This document shows positions 1 to 8,370 of a stretch of 56,085 bases of DNA, one piece after another. The notes beneath the pieces were generated by a model, which was given only the letters and a program-made list of their open reading frames with translations, made no database searches and had not been told where the DNA came from. The DNA comes from Psychrobacter sp. FME6 (lineage in GTDB: Bacteria; Pseudomonadota; Gammaproteobacteria; Pseudomonadales; Moraxellaceae), in NCBI RefSeq assembly GCF_014861365.1, contig NZ_RRYW01000009.1, positions 1 through 56,085 of the forward strand, read 5' to 3'. The position numbers and the translations under genes are program-made. Numbering within the stretch: position 1 is the first letter of the stretch; the number at the start of each line of letters is the position of its first letter.

Positions 1-59
1 TGTTCTTTTACATCAATTATGGCTACGTCTGATGCCAGCATACTTTTTAGAACACTACC
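1..59 (+). mobile_element. 3' end of an IS1-family element (left-edge copy)
   Basis: Bases 3-32 read FFYINYGYV-stop, almost identical to the C-terminus (FFYVNYGYV) of the complete transposase at 55344-56045. The bases that follow, to about 59, are the reverse complement of the terminal sequence at 55317 onward (GGTGGTGTTCTAAAAAGTAT in that copy). Only the last ten codons and the terminal repeat fall in the window. About six of 59 positions differ from the right-hand copy, so the two are diverged. Nothing recognisable lies between 60 and the rhomboid stop at 154. Confidence 0.85.
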
Positions 60-153
60 AAAAAACGAATGAGCTGTTTTTGTGCGCTATTAATATAGTG
101 CGACAGTCATAAATAACAGCTTTTTATTTATAAAGCAGCTTTACTCAGATGCT

Positions 154-1059
154 TTATTCAATGGCATTTAGCACCTCTAATATTTGTTGGTGAATGATTT
201 GCCACCACCAAATAAAGCCAACGCCAATAAGTAGTATGATAACCCATGGCAGCAGTTGCCAAATAAGCGCAGGTTTTGATGGGGCTTTTTGTTCGCTAAG
301 AACAGAATGACTAGAGTTTATATAGGTGGTTTGGTATTTAGGTTGATGTTGATCAATGGATTGATTGATGTACTGATTTTGGTTTTGAGACAAATAACCA
401 CTCTGATGCATCGCTGTATTTTGCATAACAGCGGCCATACGTTGACGGTAGGCAATAGCAAAAGCCAGGGCAATGATGAGACCTGTCATCGCCCCGCCAA
501 TATGACCCGCGTTATCGATACCAGGTACAGCAAAGCCATACACAAGGTTGATGCCCATAATAAATACAAGGCTTTTAAGATTGAGCACCATGCCATTGAC
601 CGATATCTTAAACAGTGCGGCTATTAATAACGCCGCGCCGATACCCATTATACCACCAGATGCCCCCGCTGATATACCGGGTTGCCCTGTACCATCCAAA
701 ATACCTTGCCACGTGACATAATTGTTGAGTAAGTTGCCACCGATTGCTGCCAGTAAAAACAACGCCAAAAACCTTACTGAGCCAAACATCGGCTCGGCGA
801 TTTGCCCAAAGAAGTACATGGCAAAACCATTAAATAACAGATGCATTAAGCCAATATGTAAAAAGGCGCTACTTACTAAGCGCCACGGCTCGTTATCCAT
901 GGTATAAGGCAAGGCATTGGCACCCCATTTTAGCAGGGCTTGAGTTGATGGGTTATTGGCATCAACGCCTGTCAGCACTTGCAAGATAAACAGTCCAATA
1001 AAGCTGGCTAGTAGCAAAGTGGTAACGGGCGCGGTCTTTAATAACTGTTGAATGGGCAT
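154..1059 (-). CDS. Rhomboid family intramembrane serine protease
   Basis: A 301-residue multi-pass inner-membrane protein. It carries the rhomboid hallmarks: the HxxxN segment LMHLLFN (H73, N77), the catalytic serine in GASGGIMG (S134) and the catalytic histidine in AGHIGG (H186). Hydrophobic segments near 13-33, 64-85, 95-115, 131-150, 160-178 and 185-204 make the six-helix core. A Gln/Asn-rich linker (about 205-260) leads to a seventh hydrophobic segment at about 266-288, so the plan looks like '6+1'. Rhomboids cleave substrate helices within the membrane; the substrate here is unknown. It stands alone, about 170 bp from the next gene on the same strand. Confidence 0.92.
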   Translation of the reverse strand: MPIQQLLKTAPVTTLLLASFIGLFILQVLTGVDANNPSTQALLKWGANALPYTMDNEPWRLVSSAFLHIGLMHLLFNGFAMYFFGQIAEPMFGSVRFLALFLLAAIGGNLLNNYVTWQGILDGTGQPGISAGASGGIMGIGAALLIAALFKISVNGMVLNLKSLVFIMGINLVYGFAVPGIDNAGHIGGAMTGLIIALAFAIAYRQRMAAVMQNTAMHQSGYLSQNQNQYINQSIDQHQPKYQTTYINSSHSVLSEQKAPSKPALIWQLLPWVIILLIGVGFIWWWQIIHQQILEVLNAIE

Positions 1060-1123
1060 AAAAGCGAGCTATCAATGAAAAAGTATCGGTAGAGTATAAA
1101 GGCTATGGTCAGGGTGTGTCATC

Positions 1124-1197
1124 TATAGTTGAGCCACTTTCAAATTAATTCCAGTAGCACGCTATAATATTTGAATGTTTAACAGACCCTAACTATA
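1124..1197. repeat. Short family A repeat remnant
   Basis: A 74-bp segment with the family A ends (TATAGTTGA at the left, AACTATA at the right) and the family's internal CCAGTAGCAC block. The central hairpin of full copies is missing, so this is an internally deleted copy. It lies between the lldD-like gene and the rhomboid gene. Confidence 0.5.
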
Positions 1198-1231
1198 TAA
1201 GTCTGTTATGATTATTTATAGCGATGCAGGC

Positions 1232-2461
1232 TTAAAGGTGGTTAATTTTAAGGTTTTCATAAGTACCTTTTACTAAGATGTCATTAGTGACTTGATTGAT
1301 GTCGGTATGACCACAAAATGCCATGCTGATATCACACTCGTTATAAATCAGCTCTAGCGCGCGGCGAACACCATCTTCACCATACGCCCCTAGACCGTAA
1401 AGAAAAGCGCGACCGATCATCGTGCCCTTTGCGCCCAGCGAGATGGCCTTTAGTACATCTTGACCTGAGCGAATACCACTGTCTAACCACACCTCAATAT
1501 TGCTGTTTTCAGCGTGTACCGCTTGTACAATATCAGCGAGGGCAGAGATAGAAGAGAGCGCACCGTCCAACTGCCGCCCGCCATGATTTGAAACCACCAG
1601 CGCATCGGCACCGCTACGCGCAGCTAAGATAGCATCTTCAGGCTCCATAATGCCTTTGATGATAAGTTTGCCACCCCACATATCTTTGATACGGGCGACA
1701 TCGTCCCAGCTCAGCGCGGGATCGAACTGTTCGGCCGTCCATGCTGATAGTGACGAGATATCCTCGACGTTTTTGGCATGACCGACGATATTACCAAAGG
1801 TGCGTCTTTTAGTACCCAGCATATTTAGGCACCATTCAGGCTTGGTCATGAGATTCAATATATTGGTAAGAGTTGGTTTCGGTGGTGCAGACAGACCATT
1901 CTTGATGTCTTTGTGGCGTTGACCCAATACTTGCAAATCAGCGGTCAATATCAGTGCTGAGCAATTGGCAGCTTTGGCACGGCGGATCAGATTGGCCATA
2001 AACTCTTGGTCGCGCATGACATATAACTGAAACCAAAAGGGCGCATTAGTATTTTCTGCCACATCTTCGATAGAGCAGATACTCATGGTCGATAATGAAA
2101 AAGGCACGCCAAATTTTTCGGCGGCCCGCGCGGCATGAATCTCGCCATCCGCCCACATCATGCCAGTAAAACCAGTGGGGGCGATGGCGACAGGCATCTT
2201 GACTGGCTCACCAATCATATGCGTTGCCAGACGACGGTTGTCCATATTGACCAATACCCGCTGGCGCAATTTAATACGGTCAAAGTCGGTCTCATTGCTG
2301 CGATAAGTGGTCTCAGTCCATGAGCCTGAGTCGACATAATCATAAAACATACGCGGCACTTTACGTTCAGCGACACGGCGCAAGTCTTCGATTTCAGTGA
2401 CTTTTTTTAAAGTGGTTTTCTTTAAAGTGGTTTTCTTTAAAACAGGTTTTAACTCTTTCAT
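1232..2461 (-). CDS. lldD: FMN-dependent L-lactate dehydrogenase-like enzyme
   Basis: A 409-residue (S)-2-hydroxy-acid dehydrogenase of the LldD/glycolate oxidase family. These are FMN-dependent TIM-barrel enzymes on the inner face of the membrane that oxidise L-lactate and pass electrons to quinone. The active-site motif SNHGGRQLDG is present (H293 as base, R296 for the carboxylate), as are TAD (173-175), the STMSICSIEDVAE segment and the flavin-site IAPTGF (93-98). The N-terminus holds a duplicated KKTTL stretch (residues 9-20) encoded by a 15-bp tandem repeat, which makes the protein about 15-20 residues longer than typical LldD. Lactate as substrate is the best guess; mandelate or another 2-hydroxy acid cannot be excluded. 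No lactate permease or regulator gene is adjacent. Confidence 0.85.
   Translation of the reverse strand: MKELKPVLKKTTLKKTTLKKVTEIEDLRRVAERKVPRMFYDYVDSGSWTETTYRSNETDFDRIKLRQRVLVNMDNRRLATHMIGEPVKMPVAIAPTGFTGMMWADGEIHAARAAEKFGVPFSLSTMSICSIEDVAENTNAPFWFQLYVMRDQEFMANLIRRAKAANCSALILTADLQVLGQRHKDIKNGLSAPPKPTLTNILNLMTKPEWCLNMLGTKRRTFGNIVGHAKNVEDISSLSAWTAEQFDPALSWDDVARIKDMWGGKLIIKGIMEPEDAILAARSGADALVVSNHGGRQLDGALSSISALADIVQAVHAENSNIEVWLDSGIRSGQDVLKAISLGAKGTMIGRAFLYGLGAYGEDGVRRALELIYNECDISMAFCGHTDINQVTNDILVKGTYENLKINHL
2398..2443. repeat. 15-bp tandem repeat in the lldD N-terminus
   Basis: The unit TTTAAAGTGGTTTTC occurs twice head to tail, followed by a third partial unit TTTAAAACAGG. It encodes the repeated KKTTL of the LldD-like protein. 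Unit length is a multiple of three, so gain or loss of a unit keeps the frame. Confidence 0.8.
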
Positions 2462-2535
2462 AAAGTTCTCGCTACTAAAGTTTTACGATTGGCATGCCAG
2501 AAGCGATTATTGGTTTTATCAGGCATTTAATATTG

Positions 2536-2874
2536 TTATGAAGCCATTAATAATTGCTGCAAATCCATCACGGAAAACGGATAATTTAAGCGTTGGGTTG
2601 GCGTCAAAATAACGGGGATAGTGGTGGCAAACTCCATCATAAGCGGCTCATCGAAATCGGCGATATCGACAATCTTATAAGTGATAGGCTGTACCGCTTG
2701 AAACTGTATGATTAGCTGCTCAGCGATATCACATAAATGACAGCCAGAGGTTCCAAGTAGCCACCATTTATCAATATCATCAACGCTATTTTCAGCACCG
2801 TTTTTAGCACTAGCAAGGCTGGGGTTTGCGTCAATCATACGCGCTCGCAATGCTTTTATGTCATTATCGTCCAT
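2536..2874 (-). CDS. Glutaredoxin-like (DUF836) thiol protein
   Basis: A 112-residue small thioredoxin-fold protein. The CxxC redox pair is in SGCHLCD (C45, C48) and the cis-proline is in TTIPVIL. The fold starts near residue 36 (KWWLLGTSG), after a polar 35-residue N-terminal extension. The family (DUF836, glutaredoxin 2-like) is presumed to act as a cytoplasmic thiol-disulfide protein; the partner is unknown. GAGAG lies about 8 bases before the start. Its stop is 74 bp before the lldD start on the same strand, so co-transcription is possible. Confidence 0.85.
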   Translation of the reverse strand: MDDNDIKALRARMIDANPSLASAKNGAENSVDDIDKWWLLGTSGCHLCDIAEQLIIQFQAVQPITYKIVDIADFDEPLMMEFATTIPVILTPTQRLNYPFSVMDLQQLLMAS

Positions 2875-3168
2875 AGTTATTCTCTCGCCTTAATATTGGC
2901 CGCATCGTACTTGCTTTTAGCTTTTTATCCAAAACGTGAGTATTGCTTCGTCTTGTTATGAAGTTTTTTGTCGAAACGCTGTGACATGATAAAGAAGTGG
3001 GGTAAATAATGACAGCGATTGTGAGATTAGGTAAGATGACTTGCTGTTTATCGTTACCGATTTATGAGGATTGGCGTAGCGTTTTCACTGACGGCTTGTT
3101 ACTTAAACGCTTCTACTCAGAATGTTCTACTTTATTTTATTACTTTTTCAATCATTTGGATATCGCGC

Positions 3169-3855
3169 ATGGCAAGTTTTGGCAAGTTTTTCAAACGGCT
3201 ATTATTGGCAATAATGTTGTTGGTTGTGGCATTCCATGTGTTGGTCGCTGGACTACTGTTAATTTGGAAAACCCAGCCCATTAATAACAGTATGTTTATG
3301 CTGACCCATCGTTTAACAGGCGGTACAGTCACCCAGACGTGGGCAGAGTATGATGCCATTGCCAAGTCGGCCAAACAAGCGGCAATAGCCAGTGAGGATT
3401 CGACGTTTAGTGAGCATAATGGTTTTGATATGAAAGGTATCGAGGCGGCGCGTAAGAAAAACGAAGAAACGGGTAAAATGTCTGCTGGTGGCTCAACGAT
3501 TAGCCAGCAATTGGCAAAGAACTTGTTTTTGACCTCGCATCGCTCGTATGTGCGTAAGGGTGAGGAAGCCATTATTACCGTAATGATTGAAACACTTTGG
3601 GACAAACAGCGTATCTTGACGGCTTATCTAAACGTAGCAGAGTTTGGCAATGGTATTTATGGTGTCGAAGCCGCGGCTCAGCATTACTTTGATAAATCGG
3701 CGGCCAATCTAAACCGTGATGAGTCAGCGCTACTGATCGCCATGCTGACCAACCCCAAATACTACCAAGACAATCAGAGCGATAGACGCTTACGTAATAA
3801 ACAGCGTATCATCAAAAAACGGATGAAAAATGCGGCATTGCCACAATCAGCTTAA
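3169..3855 (+). CDS. mtgA: Monofunctional biosynthetic peptidoglycan transglycosylase
   Basis: A family GT51 glycosyltransferase that polymerises lipid II into glycan strands at the outer face of the inner membrane. From the ATG at 3169 it is 228 residues, close to the usual 230-240. One N-terminal membrane anchor (about 10-35) precedes the GT51 domain. Motif 1 is EDSTFSEHNGFD, with its first Glu (E76) as catalytic base; motif 2 is GGSTISQQLAKNLFL; and NVAEFGNGIYG is motif 4. An in-frame ATG at 3064 would add 35 residues including an extra hydrophobic stretch. I prefer 3169 because the product then begins with the usual short basic segment before the anchor, although the ribosome binding site is weak. 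There is no transpeptidase domain. Confidence 0.9.
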   Translation: MASFGKFFKRLLLAIMLLVVAFHVLVAGLLLIWKTQPINNSMFMLTHRLTGGTVTQTWAEYDAIAKSAKQAAIASEDSTFSEHNGFDMKGIEAARKKNEETGKMSAGGSTISQQLAKNLFLTSHRSYVRKGEEAIITVMIETLWDKQRILTAYLNVAEFGNGIYGVEAAAQHYFDKSAANLNRDESALLIAMLTNPKYYQDNQSDRRLRNKQRIIKKRMKNAALPQSA

Positions 3856-4031
3856 TTAATAAGCAGCGTAACTGCTCGCCTCAATTGTTATAAAGTTAAA
3901 CGGGCAGCGATGTTAAATGGTGGCCGTATTTCATAAGCATGATGATAATAAAAAATGCTAACAAAGCGGTTGTCGGAAATGTTGTTTTTAAAAAGATGAC
4001 GGCGTATCGATAATAAAAAAGGAGCGATGAC

Positions 4032-6272
4032 ATGGTAGGTGTGAATGATAAGCAGGACAAGGGTAATCACATCAATGACATGATTGATGTTAATGAGCTT
4101 AATAGCATTAATAGCGTTAGTAATCAGGCCAATGTAAAAGATAACAATGAGAACCTAACCCAGATTGCATGGCAGCGTTCAGAAGACGGCAGCTATTCAC
4201 CCAGCAGTTATATCAATCGTGACCTGTCCTTATTACAGTTTCATCTGCGTGTCTTAGCACAGGCCGCCAGTCCTTACCATCCGCTCCTTGAGCGCCTGTT
4301 CTTTTTAATTATCTTTTCGTCAAATATCGATGAGTTTTTTGAGATTCGTGTCGCTGGCATCATGCAAAAACTTAATATTGCAGATATTTCGACCAGCGCC
4401 CACGGTATGCGCCCCAGTGAAGTGCTGAACGAAATATCGACGATAACGCATGATGCAATTGCTGAGCAATATCGCATTCTTAACGAAGATGTCCTACCAG
4501 CGCTCGCTAAGGAAGACATCCGTTATCTCAAGCGCGATGAGCTCAATGCCGAGCAATCCGCTTGGATGAAGCGTTATTTTACTGAACAAGTATCGCCAGT
4601 CTTGACACCCATCAGTATTGATCCTGCGCATCCATTTCCACGTTTGGTCAATAAGAGCCTAAACTTCATCGCTACATTAGAGGGCAAAGATGCCTTTGGT
4701 CGCGATATCAATCTAGCGATTGTACCTGCACCGCGCAGTTTGCCGCGGGTGATTCGTCTACCCGATGAGCTAACGGGCGGCAAAGAGCACCACGTGATGC
4801 TATCGGCCATCATTCATGAGCACATTGGTGAGCTGTTTCCTGGGATGAATGTCACTGGCTGCCATCAATTTAGGCTGACGCGCAATGCCGATTTGGATTT
4901 GGCAGATGATGTCGAGGATATTGCCAAAGCATTAGAAGGCGAGCTAGAAAACCGCCGCTTTGGTGATAAAGTGCGTTTGGAGGTGACTACTGACTGTCCG
5001 GTACCTATTAGTGATTACTTGCTCAATGAGTTTGATCTGCATGATAATCAGCTATACCGGGTCAATGGTCCTGTCAACTTAACGCGTTTGTTGTTTGATT
5101 TTAATATTCCAGCACTGCGTTACGAGCCTTTTACTCATATCGTGCCAAAAGTGTTCCGCCGTGAGATGGATAAGCTGGATAAATCGACCAGTATGTTTGC
5201 AGCTATGCGCAAAAGAGATGTGCTGGTACACCATCCTTTCAATGCGTTTTCGCCCATTATCAATCTATTGTGGCAAGCCGCCAGCGATCCAAAAGTGTTG
5301 GCAATTAAGCAGACGCTGTATCGCTCAGGCACCAATTCAGAAATCGTTAAAGCACTGGCCGCCGCTGCCCGTAATGGCAAAGAAGTTACTGCCGTCATCG
5401 AGTTGCGCGCCCGTTTTGATGAAGCCTCTAATATCGCGGTTGCCAACTACTTACAAGAAGCAGGGGCAGTTGTGGTGTATGGCATCGTCGGTTACAAAAC
5501 CCATGCCAAGCTCATGCTTATTGTACGCCGTGAGGACGACAGAATCCGCCGCTATGTGCATTTAGGGACGGGCAACTATCACGCCGCCAATGCCAAAGTT
5601 TATACTGATTATGGTTTGTTTAGCGCAGATGCTGACATCTCAGAAGACGTGCATAAGATATTCCAAGAGCTGACTGGTATGGGCAAACCTGCCAGCCTCA
5701 AAAAGCTCCTGCACGCGCCCTTTACGCTGCATGAAAAACTAATGAGTTTTATCGATGATGAAATCGCTCATGCCAAGGCTGGCAAGCGCGCTCATATCAT
5801 CGTCAAAGTCAACGCCCTAACCGAACGGCGTTTGATTGGCAAGCTATATGATGCCTCGCAAGCAGGGGTCAAAATTGAGCTGATTTTGCGCTCTATGTGT
5901 TGTCTACGCCCACAAGTAAAAGGGCTGTCCGAAAACATCACTGTGCGCTCTGTCATTGGTCGTTTTTTAGAGCACACGCGCATTTATTACTTTTATAATA
6001 ACGGAGACGAGCGCTTATATTGCGGTAGTGCCGACTGGATGGATCGCAATTTATTCCATCGAGTCGAAGTGGCGTTTCCGATTGAAGATAAAAAGCTGTT
6101 TAAGCAGGTCTATGAAGATGGCTTGCTGAATTACCTAAAAGATAATACCCAAGCTTGGACGCTTGATGGTGATGGTGTATGGCAGCAGCTTCAGCCAGCA
6201 GCGGATGAGGTACCGCATAGCGCCCAAGAGTATTTATTAAAAGTTGTTAGCGGGGTGGGAGAGACAGTCTAG
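4032..6272 (+). CDS. ppk: Polyphosphate kinase
   Basis: PPK1 reversibly builds inorganic polyphosphate from ATP. The protein is 746 residues: a polar N-terminal extension (about 1-50), then [15 protein letters not shown], typical of the N-terminal domain, and the two phospholipase-D-like catalytic domains. The two key histidines lie in [10 protein letters not shown] (H491) and [10 protein letters not shown] (H510), 19 residues apart as in E. coli (H435 and H454). The C-terminal [30 protein letters not shown] block is also typical. GGAG sits eight bases before the ATG and supports the start. No ppx follows. A 13-bp perfect hairpin terminator closes the unit. A CYTH-CHAD protein, a class linked to polyphosphate, is encoded at 32095-33717. 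Confidence 0.97.
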   Translation: MVGVNDKQDKGNHINDMIDVNELNSINSVSNQANVKDNNENLTQIAWQRSEDGSYSPSSYINRDLSLLQFHLRVLAQAASPYHPLLERLFFLIIFSSNIDEFFEIRVAGIMQKLNIADISTSAHGMRPSEVLNEISTITHDAIAEQYRILNEDVLPALAKEDIRYLKRDELNAEQSAWMKRYFTEQVSPVLTPISIDPAHPFPRLVNKSLNFIATLEGKDAFGRDINLAIVPAPRSLPRVIRLPDELTGGKEHHVMLSAIIHEHIGELFPGMNVTGCHQFRLTRNADLDLADDVEDIAKALEGELENRRFGDKVRLEVTTDCPVPISDYLLNEFDLHDNQLYRVNGPVNLTRLLFDFNIPALRYEPFTHIVPKVFRREMDKLDKSTSMFAAMRKRDVLVHHPFNAFSPIINLLWQAASDPKVLAIKQTLYRSGTNSEIVKALAAAARNGKEVTAVIELRARFDEASNIAVANYLQEAGAVVVYGIVGYKTHAKLMLIVRREDDRIRRYVHLGTGNYHAANAKVYTDYGLFSADADISEDVHKIFQELTGMGKPASLKKLLHAPFTLHEKLMSFIDDEIAHAKAGKRAHIIVKVNALTERRLIGKLYDASQAGVKIELILRSMCCLRPQVKGLSENITVRSVIGRFLEHTRIYYFYNNGDERLYCGSADWMDRNLFHRVEVAFPIEDKKLFKQVYEDGLLNYLKDNTQAWTLDGDGVWQQLQPAADEVPHSAQEYLLKVVSGVGETV

Positions 6273-6280
6273 CCAGCCTT

Positions 6281-6332
6281 GCAAAATTCATCCCAGTAGC
6301 ATTGTATTTATTTTATAGGGGGCTGACTCTAG
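6281..6332. repeat. Family A half-copy downstream of ppk
   Basis: The sequence from TGCAAAATTCATCCCAGTAG to GGCTGACTCTA matches the right half of family A copies (compare 8312-8345 and 15692-15737). The left half and central hairpin are missing. Confidence 0.5.
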
Positions 6333-6350
6333 TCATCGCTGCATTTAAAA

Positions 6351-6394
6351 AGCCAATGATGGATCATCATCCATCATTGGCTTTTTGTTTTTCT
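6351..6394 (+). terminator. Rho-independent terminator of ppk
   Basis: A perfect 13-bp stem (AGCCAATGATGGA / TCCATCATTGGCT) with a 6-base loop TCATCA, followed by TTTTTGTTTTT. The A-run before the stem would let it work weakly in the other direction as well. Confidence 0.93.
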
Positions 6395-6493
6395 AGGCAA
6401 TACGAGTTACAAACTGTCTTGTAACCTCACATTTATTCACATATTGATACGGCAGTACACTGGTGCATTACTCAGTATTCTTCTTATACTTAA

Positions 6494-6636
6494 TATAGTC
6501 AGTGAGAAGTAATATCGCTACATCACATCACGTACTGCGGGTACCGTTTTTTCTTGCTTGCTGTGCCTACGCAGACAGAGGCTGCAAAAAAACTATACCC
6601 GCAGTATCGTAGCGCTTTTAAAGTATTTTAACTATA
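6494..6636. repeat. Family A repeat, GTACTGC sub-form
   Basis: A 143-bp palindromic element from TATAGTCAG to ACTATA. Arms TACTGCGGGTA and TACCCGCAGTA enclose the core CTTGCTTGCTGTGCCTACGC. Nearly identical copies are at 38966-39103 and 46204-46341. This one lies immediately upstream of the first small acidic protein, so any promoter for that gene lies in or just after the repeat. Confidence 0.88.
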
Positions 6637-6669
6637 TCAGTTAACCAATTATAAAAATATGGAGACATT

Positions 6670-6840
6670 ATGAGTAATACGACGAACGATACGTCAGATA
6701 TCAAAAAAGCAGCAGAACAAGCTGACGGTCAGAAAATTGAGAAAAACCTAAAAGACAATAAACAAGCGGACACACCTGAACAGCTGAGTGAGAAAGAGCA
6801 AACTTCTTTTATTGAAGAGGATTTGCGCACGGATAAGTAG
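6670..6840 (+). CDS. Small acidic disordered protein 1 (56 aa)
   Basis: A 56-residue protein beginning MSNTTNDTSDIKKAAEQADG and ending IEEDLRTDK. GGAGA lies six bases before the ATG. It is hydrophilic and charged, without Cys or Trp, with one Phe and no hydrophobic segment, so disorder is expected. It is the first of four small acidic genes in a row on the same strand (6670-8116), each with its own good ribosome binding site. I do not recognise the family. A hydrophilin-like or stress-related role is a guess from composition only. Confidence 0.72.
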   Translation: MSNTTNDTSDIKKAAEQADGQKIEKNLKDNKQADTPEQLSEKEQTSFIEEDLRTDK

Positions 6841-6897
6841 TGACTGCTCTAGACGTTCGGATTAAAAAAATTAATATACCAACGCGAGGGATACGCT

Positions 6898-7146
6898 ATG
6901 ACAGCTAATAGACATACCAATGAAGAAAAAGTATTGGTCGATGACCCATCTCTACTACATCCAAAAAATAGCCAAGATAGCTATGAAGGACGTAAGCATG
7001 AACCCGATATTGATGGTCCACAACAAGAGTCGCAAGAAACCGATGAGATATATTCTGATCCGCGCAAGGAAGAGGATTTACCAGCAGGCGGCAAAAACGT
7101 TGCAGATTTAGATGCTCATGATTTGAGTCAAGAAAGCGAGAAGTAA
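6898..7146 (+). CDS. Small acidic disordered protein 2 (82 aa)
   Basis: An 82-residue polar protein, roughly a quarter Asp plus Glu, with no Cys, no Trp and no hydrophobic stretch long enough for a membrane segment. It contains ESQETDEIYSDPRKEEDLPA and ends DLDAHDLSQESEK. GAGGG stands about nine bases before the ATG. It follows the 56-residue gene by 57 bp, so the two may share a transcript. Function is unknown. The overlapping frame at 6920-7111 lacks these features and is taken as a shadow. Confidence 0.78.
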   Translation: MTANRHTNEEKVLVDDPSLLHPKNSQDSYEGRKHEPDIDGPQQESQETDEIYSDPRKEEDLPAGGKNVADLDAHDLSQESEK

Positions 7147-7285
7147 GTTCTCATAATATAAGTGACTATTTTATCTTATATCAATGAGCCTTTATAAAAA
7201 TGAGCTTCTATAGATAAGCGTCGTCAGACATCTAGTGGCCAATAAAATAATAACAAAGCTGAGTTAAAAATATAAGGATATCACT

Positions 7286-7837
7286 ATGCAAAATAAAGAT
7301 ATGCAAACCAAAGACCCCGCGTTGACTAAAACGCCTATCGATGACCAGGTCGACAATCATGAGATTCATAATGATAGGACACATGATGGTATTGCCGAGG
7401 CTATCTTAGCACCTGATGCTACTACCTTAGGTCATGATAACGAGGATAAAAGTACCCAGACATTCCAAGAAACAGTCATTGGTACAAGATACGCCAGTGA
7501 TGATGTCGAGCATGGTGACCATATGCACGAAGATATCCACCATGATAGTTATAATGTGATGTCTACCGACGATAGTATTGTAGATAATACGAATATCAAT
7601 AAAGGAACGGAAACGTTTGAAACAGGGGTCTTTGACTCAAAACACGTGAACGATAATGACAATCCTGCACGTCAGCCTGATCGCCGTGACCAAGAAGGCA
7701 ATGCTTTTGATGAAGGCGTCAATGAACATACGACTGTTGATGATGCTTCTAAAAGCACAGAAATAAACGATAGGAATCGCTATGCAAGCGTTGATAACGC
7801 CCAGACACGTGTACTAAACCCTGACGACAAGGATTGA
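7286..7837 (+). CDS. Acidic repeat protein with His-rich segment (183 aa)
   Basis: A 183-residue hydrophilic protein with no Cys or Trp. A loose internal repeat can be seen: STQTFQETVIGTRYASDD (about 56-73), GTETFETGVFDSKHVNDND (about 107-125) and GNAFDEGVNEHTTVDDA (about 138-154), all built on TF-x-x-x-V followed by Asp-rich residues. Between the first two lies a His/Asp-rich stretch, EHGDHMHEDIHHDSYN, that could bind a metal ion (inference). AAGGAT precedes the ATG by eight bases. The protein is expected to be disordered and cytoplasmic, since no signal peptide is visible. I know no family for it. Confidence 0.78.
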   Translation: MQNKDMQTKDPALTKTPIDDQVDNHEIHNDRTHDGIAEAILAPDATTLGHDNEDKSTQTFQETVIGTRYASDDVEHGDHMHEDIHHDSYNVMSTDDSIVDNTNINKGTETFETGVFDSKHVNDNDNPARQPDRRDQEGNAFDEGVNEHTTVDDASKSTEINDRNRYASVDNAQTRVLNPDDKD

Positions 7838-7927
7838 TAGTCCTTTTGCAGTACTCTAGAAATCGCAGGTTATATAGAAGGAGTTTTGCGATAAAAACAT
7901 TGCGATAAATTGCTATAAGGAGTCATT

Positions 7928-8116
7928 ATGAATAATACATTCAATAACAATCATGAGTTAAAAGATGCAGACGATAACAATGGTATCGTTCCTGATGATG
8001 CCTTGCAAAAGGTCAATCCAGCTGCGGCAGAAAGAGTCACTGACGACCATGACCCGCATAATGTTGCCAAAAACACCAAACAGTATGATAGCTCGTTAAT
8101 GGAAGACGACAAATAA
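7928..8116 (+). CDS. Small acidic disordered protein 4 (62 aa)
   Basis: A 62-residue Asn/Asp-rich protein (MNNTFNNNHELKDADDNN..., ending SSLMEDDK) with no Cys or Trp. AAGGAG lies seven bases before the ATG, a strong Shine-Dalgarno. It is the last of the four-gene acidic cluster and is followed by a clear terminator. It resembles the other three in composition rather than in alignable sequence. Function unknown. Confidence 0.75.
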   Translation: MNNTFNNNHELKDADDNNGIVPDDALQKVNPAAAERVTDDHDPHNVAKNTKQYDSSLMEDDK

Positions 8117-8150
8117 CCATTTATTGTAATAAGCGAAATTAAATAGAAGT

Positions 8151-8207
8151 AAAAAAGTGAAGTAACTGATCGAGTTCAATACTCTAATCCGTTACTTCAC
8201 TTTTTTT
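8151..8207 (+). terminator. Terminator closing the acidic protein cluster
   Basis: Outer arms AAAAAAGTGAAGTAAC and GTTACTTCACTTTTTTT pair over 16 bases. The 24-base apex contains a small GAGT/ACTC hairpin. The T-run on the plus strand fits termination after the gene ending at 8116. Confidence 0.88.
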
Positions 8208-8227
8208 GACAAAGCGATAGCTAACGC

Positions 8228-8355
8228 TATATATAGTGATGAACACTAAAACTAGTACGGCTGTATTAGTGTGCTATTGGTATAAATTTTTCTGGCGTGC
8301 TGCATACGCAGAGGCTGCGCAAAATTCATCCCAGTAGCACTGTAGTAATTCTCAG
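8228..8355. repeat. Degenerate family A repeat
   Basis: Starts near TATATAGTGATGAACACT and contains ATAAATTTTTCTGGC, a shortened core GCATACGCAGAGGCTGCGC, and the family's CCCAGTAGCACTGTA. It is diverged from the other copies and lies between the acidic cluster terminator and the miaE stop. Confidence 0.55.
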
Positions 8356-8370
8356 ATATTTTGACTGCCT

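Noticed and set aside
289..627. 112-residue plus-strand frame
   Set aside because: Antisense to the rhomboid gene, whose motifs are intact; low-complexity product.
5095..5565. 156-residue frame inside ppk
   Set aside because: Out-of-frame shadow of a clearly conserved gene.
6494..6636. Repeats as a CRISPR array
   Set aside because: Copies are single, dispersed and about 140 bp long, with no regular spacers and no cas genes nearby.
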